A DNA stretch of 64,000 bases, taken from assembly GCF_003634935.1 (NCBI RefSeq), contig NZ_RBXO01000001.1, forward strand, positions 7,155,501-7,219,500, written 5' to 3'. Positions 24,562 to 34,576 of this stretch are shown here, in pieces. Under the pieces are notes generated by a model. That model did no database searches and had not been told where the DNA came from. It was given only the letters and a program-made list of their open reading frames with translations. Source of the stretch: Saccharothrix australiensis. Lineage in GTDB: Bacteria > Actinomycetota > Actinomycetes > Mycobacteriales > Pseudonocardiaceae. Position 1 is the first letter of the stretch, and every line of letters starts with the position of its first letter. The position numbers and the translations under genes were made by a program.

Positions 24562-26478
24562 ATGGGCGACTTCCTGGTTTACACGATCGGCGTGCCGCTG
24601 ACGTTCGTGGCGCTGATCCTCGGCATCGCGCTGGCCGCGCGGCGCATCCTCGGGCTGCGGGTCGGGCTCGTGCGCACGGCGCTGGCGTGCCTGATCGGCC
24701 TGTCCGCGACCGCCGGCGTGCTCAGCGGGATGCCCAGCCCGGAGACGACCGGCGCGCTGGGCACCGTCCAACTCGGTATCGCGCTGCTCGTGGTGATCGC
24801 GCTGCTGACGCTCGCCGAGATCATCGTGCCGACCGGCTCCGTGCCGCCGCCCACCGAGTGGTGGGGCGCGCTGCGCAGGCGGGTCGCCCGCGCGCGGCGG
24901 TACTCGCGGATCACCGCCATCGCGTTCCGCCACGGGCTGGGGCCGTACCTGCGCGGCCGGGAGCGCACCGACACCGGCGTCGCGCGGTCGCTGCGGCTCG
25001 CGCTGGAGGAGGGCGGTGTCACGTTCGTCAAGCTCGGCCAGGTGCTGTCCACCCGGCCGGACCTGCTGCCCGCCGACGTCGTCGCCGAGCTGACCCTGTT
25101 GCAGGACAAGGTGCCCGCCGCACCTTGGCCCGCGGTGCGGCAGGTGCTGGTGGCCGAGATCGGCGCGCCCGAGGAGGTGTTCGCGGAGTTCGACGAGACG
25201 CCGATCGCCGCCGCGTCCGTGGCGCAGGTGCACCGGGCGCGGCTGAAGTCCGGTGAGGACGTGGTGGTGAAGGTGCAGCGGCCCGGCGTGCGGCGGGTCG
25301 CGGAGGGCGATTTGGACATCGTGACCCGGATCGCGGCGTCGCTGCACGAGCGCACGCGGTGGGGCAGGGCGATCGGCGTGCGGGACCTCGCGGCGGGCTT
25401 CGCCGCCGCGCTGCGCGAGGAACTCGACTTCCGCGTGGAGGCGCGCAACCTCACGGCCGTGCGGTCGGCGTCGGCGGGCACGTCGGTCGTGCTGCCGCGG
25501 GTGCACCAGGAGCTGTGCACGGCGAGGGTCCTGGTGATGGAACGGCTCGACGGCGTGCCGGTGCGGTCGGCGGCGCTGGACTCCGTCGACCGCGACGCCC
25601 TCGCGCGGGTGCTGCTGGACGCGTTGCTGCGCCAGGTGATGCTGCACGGCGTGTTCCACGCGGACCCGCACCCCGGCAACATCATGGTGCTCGGCGACGG
25701 CCGGCTCGGGATGCTCGACTTCGGGTCCGTGGGCCGGATCGACGCGCAACTCCGCTCCGCGCTGGGGAAGCTGCTGCTGTCCGTCGACCGCGGCGACCCG
25801 GCGGGGTTGCGGGACGCGCTGCTGGAACTCGTGGCGCGGCCCGACGAGATCGACGAGCAGCAGCTGGAACGGGCGCTCGGCCAGTTCATGGCCCGGCACC
25901 TCGGCGCCGGGATGCGGCCGGACGTCGAGATGTTCGGCGACCTGTTCGCGCTCGTCTACCGGTACGGGTTGAGCATCCCGCCGGAGATCGCCGCCGTCTT
26001 CCGCGCGCTGGCCACGGCGGAGGGCACGCTGGGCGCGCTGTCGCCGGGGTTCAACATCGTGGTCGAGTCGCGGGCGTTCGCGGAGAAGCAGTTCAGCGAG
26101 CGCCTGACGCCGGAGTCGGTGCGCCGCACCCTCACCGAGGAGCTGTACTCGGTGCTGCCGATGCTCAGGCGGTTGCCGCGCCGGGCCGAGCGCATCTCCA
26201 GCGCCCTGGAGCAGGGCCGGCTGGGCCTGAACCTGAGGCTGTTCGCGGACGAGCGCGACCGCTCCTTCGTGGTCGGCATCCTGCACCAGGTCATGCTGAC
26301 CGTGCTGGGCGCGACGGCCGGCCTGATGGCCGTGCTGCTGCTCGCGGCGGACGGCGGGCCGCAGGTCGCGCCGGACATCACGCTGTACCAGGTGTTCGGC
26401 TACCACCTGCTGGTGATCAGCGTGCTGCTGGGCCTGCGGGTGGTCGTCACCGTCTTCCGGCCGCGCGCCGGCACGTAG
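24562..26478 (+). CDS. UbiB/ABC1 (ADCK-like) atypical kinase-like membrane protein
   Basis: 638 residues. Two or more N-terminal membrane segments (to about residue 95) precede the UbiB core: VTFVKLGQVLSTRPDLLP (KxGQ motif), ASVAQVHRARL, VVVKVQRPG, EELDFRVEARNL (ExD), MLHGVFHADPHPGNIMV and MLDFGSVGRI. Two C-terminal membrane segments end the protein. All landmarks are intact. Relatives support isoprenoid-quinone or other lipid pathways through ATPase activity; here the quinone would be menaquinone. The ATG follows CGGGGGGACAC. The downstream peroxidase gene's -10 overlaps this stop codon. Confidence 0.9.
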   Translation: MGDFLVYTIGVPLTFVALILGIALAARRILGLRVGLVRTALACLIGLSATAGVLSGMPSPETTGALGTVQLGIALLVVIALLTLAEIIVPTGSVPPPTEWWGALRRRVARARRYSRITAIAFRHGLGPYLRGRERTDTGVARSLRLALEEGGVTFVKLGQVLSTRPDLLPADVVAELTLLQDKVPAAPWPAVRQVLVAEIGAPEEVFAEFDETPIAAASVAQVHRARLKSGEDVVVKVQRPGVRRVAEGDLDIVTRIAASLHERTRWGRAIGVRDLAAGFAAALREELDFRVEARNLTAVRSASAGTSVVLPRVHQELCTARVLVMERLDGVPVRSAALDSVDRDALARVLLDALLRQVMLHGVFHADPHPGNIMVLGDGRLGMLDFGSVGRIDAQLRSALGKLLLSVDRGDPAGLRDALLELVARPDEIDEQQLERALGQFMARHLGAGMRPDVEMFGDLFALVYRYGLSIPPEIAAVFRALATAEGTLGALSPGFNIVVESRAFAEKQFSERLTPESVRRTLTEELYSVLPMLRRLPRRAERISSALEQGRLGLNLRLFADERDRSFVVGILHQVMLTVLGATAGLMAVLLLAADGGPQVAPDITLYQVFGYHLLVISVLLGLRVVVTVFRPRAGT

Positions 26479-26481
26479 GCT
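26476..26481 (+). promoter_or_regulatory. -10 box of the peroxidase gene, overlapping the ubiB stop
   Basis: TAGGCT includes the TAG stop and stands six bases before the ATG at 26488; leaderless start likely. Confidence 0.5.
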
Positions 26482-26487
26482 GTGCGC

Positions 26488-26966
<479 letters not shown>

Positions 26967-26973
<7 letters not shown>

Positions 26974-27116
26974 ATTTGCCGCTGTGTTGGATTGCCGCGA
27001 CTTCGTCGCGGCGGCTCGGCCGCCATTTTGTCGGGCCGTCGCGCCTGATTTCCCGCCGATCGAAGAGCGTGATCGGCGGGAAATGAGGCGCGACAACCCG
27101 ACGCGGCCTCGCGGCG
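26967..27116 (-). repeat. Palindromic intergenic element, copy B (inverted)
   Basis: Hairpin 27031-27101 (71 bp) with inner stem TTTCCCGCCGATC/GATCGGCGGGAAA and outer GTCGCGCCT/AGGCGCGAC. The tail TGTGTTGAATTTGCC abuts a second TGTGTTGGATTGCC, a partial duplication of the end. The TGA of the peroxidase gene lies in this tail. A purine-rich tract follows to about 27200. Confidence 0.85.
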
Positions 27117-27231
27117 CGGGAACAGGTAGGGGGTGAGGGCCGCGACTGGTCTTGCGGGGGGCGGAGGGCGCGGGTGGAGAGGCGGCTGGGAGGCGGTTGT
27201 GCGAGGTCCCGGAGCGCGGCAGGGTGTGGTC

Positions 27232-27630
27232 ATGCTTGAAGACTTGGAGCCGTTCCTCGGCCGGTGGGTGCTCGACCCTGCCCGTACCGCCTACTCCGGC
27301 GGGGTGCCGCCCAAGGAGGGGCACTACGAGCTGCGGCTCGACGGTGACGAGCTGGTGGCCGTGATCGACGGCGTCGGCGGCACCGACGAGCCGATCCACA
27401 TCGAGTACCGGCTGAGCCTCACCGGCGACACCGCGCTGGAGGGCACGTACGACCGCGTCCGGACGATCGTCGAGCCGAACGCGCTGTGCACCGTCCTGTT
27501 CGACGGGGAGAACGAGGCAGCCAGGGCCTGGCGCATCCTCGGCTCACCCGACGAGATGACGATCGTCCAGTCCGCACCCGACGTCGAGGGCGTGTGGCGC
27601 GACGACGTCTCGGTGTACCGCAGGGCTTAG
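27232..27630 (+). CDS. Small beta-rich protein, lipocalin-like, function unknown
   Basis: 132 residues; the ATG follows AGGG by 9 nt. The start LEPFLGRWVLDPARTAY (GxW near the N-terminus) and the string of short strands (HYELRLDGDELVAVIDGVGG, HIEYRLSLTGD) suggest a small beta-barrel of lipocalin or DUF1579-like type. No signal peptide. It is flanked by repeat elements B and C in opposite orientation, so the gene sits inside an inverted pair. No partner can be named and function is not assigned. Confidence 0.7.
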   Translation: MLEDLEPFLGRWVLDPARTAYSGGVPPKEGHYELRLDGDELVAVIDGVGGTDEPIHIEYRLSLTGDTALEGTYDRVRTIVEPNALCTVLFDGENEAARAWRILGSPDEMTIVQSAPDVEGVWRDDVSVYRRA

Positions 27631-27693
27631 CCCAACCACTCCCGCACCTCAGACCAAGTCGCCGCACTCACCCCCGACTCGCTCCCGCACCGC

Positions 27694-27829
27694 GCGAGGC
27701 CGCCGTCGGGTTGTCGCGCCTCATTTCCCGCCGATCACGCTTTTGGATCGGCGGGAAATCAGGCGCGACGGCCCGACCACAGGGCGGCCGAGCCGCCGAG
27801 GCGAAGCCGAGGCAAATCAAACACAGCTC
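27694..27829 (+). repeat. Palindromic intergenic element, copy C
   Basis: Hairpin 27707-27777 (71 bp); inner stem TTTCCCGCCGATC/GATCGGCGGGAAA with loop ACGCTTTTG, outer TCGGG/CCCGA. A smaller hairpin GGCGGCCGAGCCGCC follows, and the end is GGCAAATCAAACACAGC. Pyrimidine-rich DNA on both sides (27631-27692 and 27838-27900). Confidence 0.85.
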
Positions 27830-27901
27830 TAGTCACTGTCTCACCGCCCCCGCCTCACCCCTACTGCCTTGCCCCTCCCCCTACTCCCTCGCCACTCCCC
27901 C

Positions 27902-29266
27902 TCAGCACTCGATCACGTTCACCGCAAGACCGCCGCGTGCCGTCTCCTTGTACTTGACCTTCATGTCCTTGCCGGTCTCCCGCATGGTCTTGATGACCTT
28001 GTCCAGGGACACGAAGTGGGAGCCGTCACCGCGCAGCGCCATCCGGGCCGCGGTGATGGCCTTGATCGACGCCAGCGCGTTCCGCTCGATGCACGGGATC
28101 TGCACGAGCCCGCCGATCGGGTCGCACGTCAGCCCGAGGTTGTGCTCCATCGCGATCTCGGCGGCGTTCTCGACCTGTTCCGGCGAGCCGCCCAGCACCT
28201 CGGCCAGGCCGCCGGCCGCCATCGAGCACGCCGAACCCACCTCGCCCTGGCACCCGACCTCCGCGCCGGAGATCGACGCGTTCTCCTTGAACAGCACGCC
28301 GACCGCGCCCGCGGTCAGCAGGAACCGCACCACGCCCTCGTCCGACGCGCCCGGCACGAACCGGGTGTAGTAGTGCAGCACCGCCGGGACGATGCCGGCC
28401 GCGCCGTTCGTCGGCGCGGTCACGACCCGGCCGCCCGCGGCGTTCTCCTCGTTGACCGCCAGCGCGAACAGCGTCACCCAGTCCATGACGCGCAGCGGGT
28501 CGGTGGCGTAGTGCTCGGACGCCAGCCGCTGCCGCATCTCGGCCGCCCGCCGCCGCACCTTCAGACCGCCCGGCAGCACACCGGTCTGCGAGCAGCCGCG
28601 GTCGACGCACTCCTGCATCACCGCCCAGATGTGCAGCAGCCCGGACCGCACCTCCGCCTCGGACCGCCACGACGTCTCGTTGGCCAGCATGACCTCGCTG
28701 ATGGACAGCCCGGTCTCGCGGGTGCGCGCCAGCAGCTCGTCACCGGTCTTGAACGGGTGCGCGACCCTGGTCTCGTCCGCTTTGATCCGGTCCGCGCCGG
28801 TCGCCGTCTCGTCCACCACGAACCCGCCGCCGACCGAGTAGTACACGGCCTCGTCGACCACCTCGTCGCCCCGGTAGGCGGCGAAGCTCATGCCGTTGGG
28901 GTGCAGCGGGAGCGACTTGCGGCGGTGCATCACCAGGTCGGTGTCCTCGGTGAACGGGATCTCCCGCACGCCGCCCAGCAGCAGCCGGCTCGTCGCGCGG
29001 ATCTCGGCCACGCGCGTGTCGGCGACCGCCGGGTCGACGTCCTCCGGCCGGTGCCCCTCCAGGCCCAGCAGCACGGCCTTGGGGCTGCCGTGCCCGTGGC
29101 CCGTCGCGCCCAGCGAGCCGAACAGCTGGACGTGCACCCGGTCGACCTCCCGCACGCGATGGCCCAACCGCGCCACGAACATCGTCGCCGCGCGCATCGG
29201 GCCGACCGTGTGCGAGCTGGACGGCCCGATGCCGACGGAGAACAGGTCGAAGACGCTGATGGCCAC
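27902..29266 (-). CDS. sdaA: L-serine ammonia-lyase (iron-sulfur serine dehydratase)
   Basis: 454 residues, single-chain type with beta domain first ([20 protein letters not shown]) and catalytic alpha domain after ([36 protein letters not shown]). The three cysteines in these blocks ligate the [4Fe-4S] cluster. It converts serine to pyruvate and ammonia. The GTG start lies 5 nt past the gcvH stop with GGGGAC upstream, so it is cotranscribed with gcvH behind the glycine riboswitch. Glycine surplus would thus also switch on serine removal. Confidence 0.95.
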   Translation of the reverse strand: MAISVFDLFSVGIGPSSSHTVGPMRAATMFVARLGHRVREVDRVHVQLFGSLGATGHGHGSPKAVLLGLEGHRPEDVDPAVADTRVAEIRATSRLLLGGVREIPFTEDTDLVMHRRKSLPLHPNGMSFAAYRGDEVVDEAVYYSVGGGFVVDETATGADRIKADETRVAHPFKTGDELLARTRETGLSISEVMLANETSWRSEAEVRSGLLHIWAVMQECVDRGCSQTGVLPGGLKVRRRAAEMRQRLASEHYATDPLRVMDWVTLFALAVNEENAAGGRVVTAPTNGAAGIVPAVLHYYTRFVPGASDEGVVRFLLTAGAVGVLFKENASISGAEVGCQGEVGSACSMAAGGLAEVLGGSPEQVENAAEIAMEHNLGLTCDPIGGLVQIPCIERNALASIKAITAARMALRGDGSHFVSLDKVIKTMRETGKDMKVKYKETARGGLAVNVIEC

Positions 29267-29271
29267 GGCGC

Positions 29272-29652
29272 TCAGTCCCCGGTCAGTTCCGCGTACTTCG
29301 CGGCGGTCAGCAGGCCGGAGGCGTCCTCCACGGCGACCTTGAACAGCCAGCCACCGCCGTACGGGTCGTTGTTGATCAGCGACGGGTCGTCGACGGCGGC
29401 CGTGTTGACCTCCACGACCTCGCCGCTGACCGGCGCGTACAGGTCGCTCACCGACTTGGTCGACTCCAGCTCGCCGCACACGTCGCCGGACTTCACGCGG
29501 TCGCCGACGGCGGGCAGCTGCACGAAGACGATGTCGCCGAGGGATTCCGCCGCGTAGGACGTGATGCCGATCGCCACGGGGTCCTGGGTACCCGGCGCCC
29601 AGTCGACCCACTCGTGCTCGGGGGTGTACAGCAGGTTGTCCGGAAGGTTCAC
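29272..29652 (-). CDS. gcvH: Glycine cleavage system H protein
   Basis: 126 residues, normal length. The lipoyl-carrying Lys66 is in [15 protein letters not shown], with [10 protein letters not shown] at the start and [13 protein letters not shown] near the end. The GTG is supported by GAGGAG about 9 nt upstream. It shuttles the aminomethyl group between P, T and L proteins; gcvP and gcvT are not in this window. A tandem glycine riboswitch immediately precedes it. Confidence 0.96.
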   Translation of the reverse strand: MNLPDNLLYTPEHEWVDWAPGTQDPVAIGITSYAAESLGDIVFVQLPAVGDRVKSGDVCGELESTKSVSDLYAPVSGEVVEVNTAAVDDPSLINNDPYGGGWLFKVAVEDASGLLTAAKYAELTGD

Positions 29653-29679
29653 GTCGTCAGCTCCTCGGTCCACGCGGTC

Positions 29680-29876
29680 CAGGTCCCCCTCTCTGTCCTG
29701 GGACCTGAGAGCTTCGCCGGCGTCACGACGGTCGTGCCGTCGATCGGTCCGGCTTGCACCGTGGGTGCGCGCGAGCACGCTTTCCAGAGTCGCCTCGCCC
29801 GAGCGGTTCTCGTTGCCTGAGAGTGTGCGGGGTGCTTGCTCCTTCGGCGCTCCAACGACGCTGGAGGCTCTCCCGC
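29680..29876 (-). ncRNA. Tandem glycine riboswitch
   Basis: On the minus strand the leader shows two aptamer-like halves: GGGAGAGCC with GCCGAAGGAGCAA and CTCTCAGGCAA, then GACTCTGGAAAGC with GCCGGCGAAGCTCTCAGG and GGACAGAGAGGGGGACC. These are the conserved blocks of two-aptamer glycine riboswitches. It ends about 30 nt before gcvH, so control may be at translation or by early termination. Binding of glycine normally turns such operons on. Confidence 0.92.
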
Positions 29877-29935
29877 CCGGGTTCCGGTGCCGCACGGGGC
29901 ACCGCGGCCGATGTTGAGTTGGGCGAACGCGAGCA

Positions 29936-29964
29936 CGCTAAGTCCCCGGCACGACGGGTGTCAA
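29936..29964 (-). promoter_or_regulatory. Promoter of the glycine riboswitch-gcvH-sdaA transcript
   Basis: Consensus TTGACA (29964 to 29959), 17-bp spacer, TTAGCG (29941 to 29936). Transcription should begin near 29929, giving a riboswitch leader of about 275 nt. Confidence 0.7.
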
Positions 29965-29994
29965 CGCGCGCCCGGACGGTCGCCGCGGACAGGT

Positions 29995-30086
29995 CCGGTT
30001 GTCCGTTCGGGTGGGGCCCGGTTGTCCGTTCGGGCAGCACCGGTTGTGCCGGCGGCACAACCGCGCGGGTGGCGGTTCGTACCGCC
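29995..30086 (+). promoter_or_regulatory. Repeat-rich regulatory region upstream of ald
   Basis: CCGGTTGTCCGTTCGGG occurs at 29995-30011 and 30018-30034 (23-bp period, about two helical turns). A perfect palindrome CGGTTGTGCC-GGC-GGCACAACCG follows at 30041-30063, and GGCGGT-TCGT-ACCGCC at 30071-30086. Such phased sites suit an Lrp/AsnC-type octamer, the usual regulator class of actinobacterial ald; no such gene is nearby. Confidence 0.5.
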
Positions 30087-30152
30087 CGCACGATGACAGC
30101 CGGATGGCGGTACCGGACCTTTGGGCGTAACAACGGCTGAAGGAGCCCCACC

Positions 30153-31259
30153 GTGCGGATCTCAGTACCTCGCGAGATCAAGAACCACGAATACCGCGTC
30201 GCGCTGACCCCGGCGGGCGCCCACGAGCTGACCCAGCGCGGCCACGACGTGTACGTCGAGGCGGGCGCGGGTCTCGGGTCGGCCATCACCGACGACGAGT
30301 ACCTGGCCGCCGGCGCGAAGGTCCTGGCCACCGCCGAGGAGGTGTGGGGCGAGGGCGACCTGGTGCTCAAGGTCAAGGAGCCGATCGCGCGCGAGTACCC
30401 GCTGCTGCGCAAGGGCCAGACCCTGTTCACCTACCTGCACCTGGCCGCCGACCAGCCGTTGACGCAGGCGCTGCTCGACTCGGGCACCACCGCGATCGCC
30501 TACGAGACCGTGCAGGCGCCGAGCGGCGCGCTGCCGCTGCTGGCCCCGATGTCCGAGGTCGCGGGCAGGCTCGCGCCCCAGGTCGGCGCGTTCTCGCTGA
30601 TGAAGCCGTCCGGCGGCCGGGGCGTGCTGCCCGGCGGCGTGCCCGGCGTGCACCCGGCGCGGGTGGTCGTGATCGGCGGCGGCGTCGCGGGCCTGAACGC
30701 GGCCACCATCGCCGCCGGCCTGGGCGCGGACGTCGAGATCCTGGACACCAACGTCGACCGGCTGCGCCACATCGACGCCCTCTACCGGGGGCAGCTGCGC
30801 ACCGTCACGTCCAACCGCTTCTCGGTCGAGCAGGCCGTGCGCGAGGCCGACCTGGTCATCGGCGCGGTGCTGGTGCCCGGCGCGAAGGCGCCCAAGCTGG
30901 TCAGCAACGAGCTGGTGGCGCGGATGAAGCCCGGTTCGGTGCTGGTGGACATCGCGATCGACCAGGGCGGCTGCTTCGCCGACTCCCGACCGACCACGCA
31001 CGCCGACCCGACCTACCAGGTGCACGAGTCGGTCTTCTACTGCGTCGCGAACATGCCGGGCGCGGTGCCGCGCACGTCCACCTACGCGTTGACGAACGTG
31101 ACCCTGCCCTACGCCGTGGCGCTGGCCGACAAGGGCTGGGAGGCGGCGCTGCGCGCGGACAAGTCGCTCGCGCTGGGCCTGAACGTCCACGACGGCCTGC
31201 TGACCAACCAGCCGGTCGCGGAGGCGCACGGCCTCGCGCACACCCCGATCGACCTCTGA
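30153..31259 (+). CDS. ald: Alanine dehydrogenase
   Basis: 368 residues. [20 protein letters not shown] start, substrate residues in VLKVKEP (Lys) and TYLHLAADQ (His), NAD-binding [20 protein letters not shown] and [15 protein letters not shown]. It interconverts L-alanine and pyruvate plus ammonia with NAD. The GTG is set by AAGGAG 8 nt upstream. It stands next to serine dehydratase, so pyruvate/ammonia metabolism is grouped, but it is transcribed divergently from its own promoter with striking repeats. Confidence 0.96.
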   Translation: MRISVPREIKNHEYRVALTPAGAHELTQRGHDVYVEAGAGLGSAITDDEYLAAGAKVLATAEEVWGEGDLVLKVKEPIAREYPLLRKGQTLFTYLHLAADQPLTQALLDSGTTAIAYETVQAPSGALPLLAPMSEVAGRLAPQVGAFSLMKPSGGRGVLPGGVPGVHPARVVVIGGGVAGLNAATIAAGLGADVEILDTNVDRLRHIDALYRGQLRTVTSNRFSVEQAVREADLVIGAVLVPGAKAPKLVSNELVARMKPGSVLVDIAIDQGGCFADSRPTTHADPTYQVHESVFYCVANMPGAVPRTSTYALTNVTLPYAVALADKGWEAALRADKSLALGLNVHDGLLTNQPVAEAHGLAHTPIDL

Positions 31260-31273
31260 GATCGGACCTCGGG

Positions 31274-31301
31274 AGGGGCGTCCACCACGGTGGGCGCCCC
31301 T
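31274..31301 (+). terminator. Hairpin terminator of ald
   Basis: AGGGGCG(T)CCACC pairs with GGTGG(G)CGCCCCT; a strong stem with one internal mismatch, starting 15 nt after the stop codon. Confidence 0.7.
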
Positions 31302-31394
31302 TCGCGCACGTCCGGGCCGGGCCGACGCCGGTCCGCCGGCCACTTCGGACCGGGTGGGACCGGTGCGGAGCAGGTCGGGACCAGGCCCCGGACG

Positions 31395-31457
31395 CAGAAA
31401 GGCGGCCCGCTCAACCAGCCTGGGGGTCACTGGGAGCGGGCCGCACCGCCAATCCTA
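31395..31457 (-). ncRNA. Candidate free-standing small RNA (hairpin with own promoter)
   Basis: On the minus strand TAGGAT (31457 to 31452) is followed about 7 nt later by a hairpin whose 11-bp outer stem is GCGGCCCGCTC/GAGCGGGCCGC (31444-31434 and 31412-31402), extended inward by CCAG/CTGG, and ending in CCTTTCTG, a short T-run. A promoter, one tight stem-loop and a terminator-like end within about 60 nt suggest a small RNA. No gene follows on this strand, so it is not an attenuator for a neighbour. Family unknown. Confidence 0.4.
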
Positions 31458-31692
31458 GCCGGGAACGGGGTGCCGTGCCCAGCCGCCCCGCCCATCTGAC
31501 TCACATTTCTCCACCTTGCGGACCACCGTGCGTGTCCCGCCTCAAGCAAACGAGTGAATTCGTCGCGTAACGGGTAAGTCACGACCCCCGGTCGGCCGAT
31601 GGACAAGGCGGACGGACACCACGGCGCCGCGGGTCCGCCCACACCGCGTGGCGTTGCCCACGCGCCGCCGCGACCCTCCGATCGGAGCGCAC

Positions 31693-31875
31693 ATGGCTGA
31701 ACCGCAGGGGTGGATCGACTGTCACGACCCGTTCGGGCGGGACCGGTCGATGACGGTGCTGGTCGAGGAGGACCGGGTGCTGCTGGTCTCGCCACCCGGC
31801 GAGTCGGCTGTGATGTCCGTCACGCAGACCCGCAGGCTGCACCGCCTGCTGGACCAAGCCGCCGACAGGATGTGA
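31693..31875 (+). CDS. Small hypothetical protein
   Basis: 60 residues; ATG with GGAG 6 nt upstream. The sequence contains GWIDCHDPFGRDRSMTVLV, then LLVSPPGESAVMSVTQTRRL and a helical end. No signal or membrane segment. It ends 1 nt before the next small gene, so the two probably form an operon. I do not recognise it; the size and strand pattern resemble the small conserved proteins common in actinomycetes. Confidence 0.65.
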   Translation: MAEPQGWIDCHDPFGRDRSMTVLVEEDRVLLVSPPGESAVMSVTQTRRLHRLLDQAADRM

Positions 31876-31876
31876 C

Positions 31877-32254
31877 GTGGACGAGACCCTGCGCGCCGCG
31901 GTGCTGCACCGGCTCACCCAACTGGAGGAGGTGGCCGAACGGGGCGCGGCCGAGGCGCTGGTGCCGCTGGCCCGCGCGGAGATCAACCGGCTCGCCGACG
32001 GCTGGCGGCTGCTGCTCACCGTGCACCAGCCCGACCCCGACGGCCGCTGCGGCGCCTGCCCCGGCGTGCTGCGGCACAAGAAGTGGCCCTGCCAGGTGTG
32101 GACGATGGCGCACCAGCACCTCATCGGCGAAGGGCTGCCGCACCGCGAGCGGCGGCGTCCGCTGCGCAGCCCGTTCTCCCGCGCGCGCGACGCGGAGACG
32201 ACCACCGAGCTGCCGCCGGTGGCCTCGAAACCACGGCACGCCCTACCCGACTGA
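31877..32254 (+). CDS. Hypothetical protein with a cysteine cluster
   Basis: 125 residues from GTG 31877, one base after the preceding stop. A helical N-terminal half (LTQLEEVAERGAAEALVPLA) is followed by GRCGACPGVLRHKKWPCQVW, where three Cys and a His could bind zinc, and by a basic, probably disordered tail. No close family recognised. The arrangement, helices plus a compact Cys-rich patch, would suit a small nucleic-acid- or protein-binding factor, but that is guesswork. Confidence 0.65.
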   Translation: MDETLRAAVLHRLTQLEEVAERGAAEALVPLARAEINRLADGWRLLLTVHQPDPDGRCGACPGVLRHKKWPCQVWTMAHQHLIGEGLPHRERRRPLRSPFSRARDAETTTELPPVASKPRHALPD

Positions 32255-32300
32255 CCCTCCTAAGGCAGGATGGCTCCCGAAGAACATTCGGGAGGGACGC

Positions 32301-33553
<1,253 letters not shown>

Positions 33554-33554
<1 letters not shown>

Positions 33555-34429
33555 TGTTGGGCAACCTGATCAAGTCGGAGTTCCGCAAGACGACCACCAC
33601 GGGCCTGTGGTGGGGCCTGATGATCCCGACCGTGCTGATCGCCCTCGGCTGGGCGCTGGGCACCGGGTTCATCGGCAAGAACATCATGGACGCGGTCGGC
33701 AGCGCGGACGCCGAGGAGCTGACCAGGCTCCTGGGCATCGACCCGTCGCAGTGGCAGGTCGCCGTGTTCGGGATGGCGCGCAGCATCAACATCGCGACCA
33801 TCTTCCCGATGATCTTCGGCGGGCTGGCGATCTCGAACGAGATCAGCCGCAAGACCATCACCACGACCTTCCTGACCGCGCCGAACCGCGTGTCCGCGCT
33901 GAGCGCCAAGCTGATCGTGTACGTCCTGTGGGGCGCGATCTACGGCTTGGCGATCGTGGCCGCGGTGAGCATCGGCATCGTGATCACGTCCGACTCCAGC
34001 GCGCTGCCGGACGCGACGGGTTGGCTGGCGATGGCAGGCGTCGGCGTGCTGTCGTCGATCCTGATGACGATGTTCGGCGTCGGCGTCGGCGCGCTCATGC
34101 CCAGCCCGGTCGGGACCACCGTGGTGCTGGTGCTCTACATGCTGATCCTGGAGAACGGCATCCAGCTCGTGCTCAGCACGCAGAGCCTGCCGGAGCTGAT
34201 CGGCTTCCTGCCCAACGGTTCGGTGAACGGCCTGACCGGCTCGGTGGCGTCGTCGCTGTTCCTGTCCACGGCCGGCGTGGTGCCGGACGAGCTGGAGGAC
34301 GTGCTGCGGGCGATCGCCGGCGCGCTGGGCGCGTTCGACTGGTGGCTGAGCGGCCTGATCTTCCTGACCTGGACGGCCCTGTTCTTCCTGGGCGGCTGGG
34401 CCGCGACCCAACGCAAGGACATCACCTGA
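33554..34429 (+). CDS. ABC-2 type permease
   Basis: 291 residues with six membrane spans: MLGNLIKSEFRKTTTTGLWW at the N-terminus, then MIPTVLIALGWALG, TIFPMIFGGLAIS, SAKLIVYVLWGAIYGL, VGVLSSILMTMFGVGVGAL, VVLVLYMLILENG and LIFLTWTALFFLGGW, ending in the basic QRKDIT. SNEISRKTITTTFLTAPNR is the usual coupling-helix block of this family. It pairs with the ATPase upstream (1-bp overlap) to form an exporter. Repeat element D follows 16 nt after the stop. Confidence 0.88.
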
Positions 34430-34445
34430 GAACTCCGATGTCGCA

Positions 34446-34576
34446 TCGCGAGGCCGCGTCGGCTCGTCACGCCTCATTTCCCGCGGATCACGCTGTCCGG
34501 TCGGCGGGAAATCAGGCGTGCTGAGCCGACTCCAGGCGGCCGAGCCGCCGTCTGCGGAGCAGCGGCAATCCAACAC
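34446..34576 (+). repeat. Palindromic intergenic element, copy D (carries the start of the ABC exporter)
   Basis: Hairpin 34459-34529 (71 bp): outer TCGGCTC/GAGCCGA, middle ACGCCT/AGGCGT, inner ATTTCCCGC/GCGGGAAAT, loop region GGATCACGCTGTCCGG. Outer-stem bases differ from copy C on both arms, keeping pairing. The GTG start of the next gene (34518) is in the right arm. Tail GGCAATCCAACAC. Confidence 0.85.

Larger units (their letters stand above)
31260..31692. other. 433-nt intergenic region after ald
   Basis: No protein gene seen. It holds the ald terminator (31274-31301), a candidate small RNA on the minus strand (31395-31457) and GC-rich DNA without further signals up to the next small gene. 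Confidence 0.6.

Noticed and set aside
31401-31445. tRNA gene
   Set aside because: Only one extended stem-loop; no cloverleaf, no T-loop GTTCRA and no CCA-end geometry.
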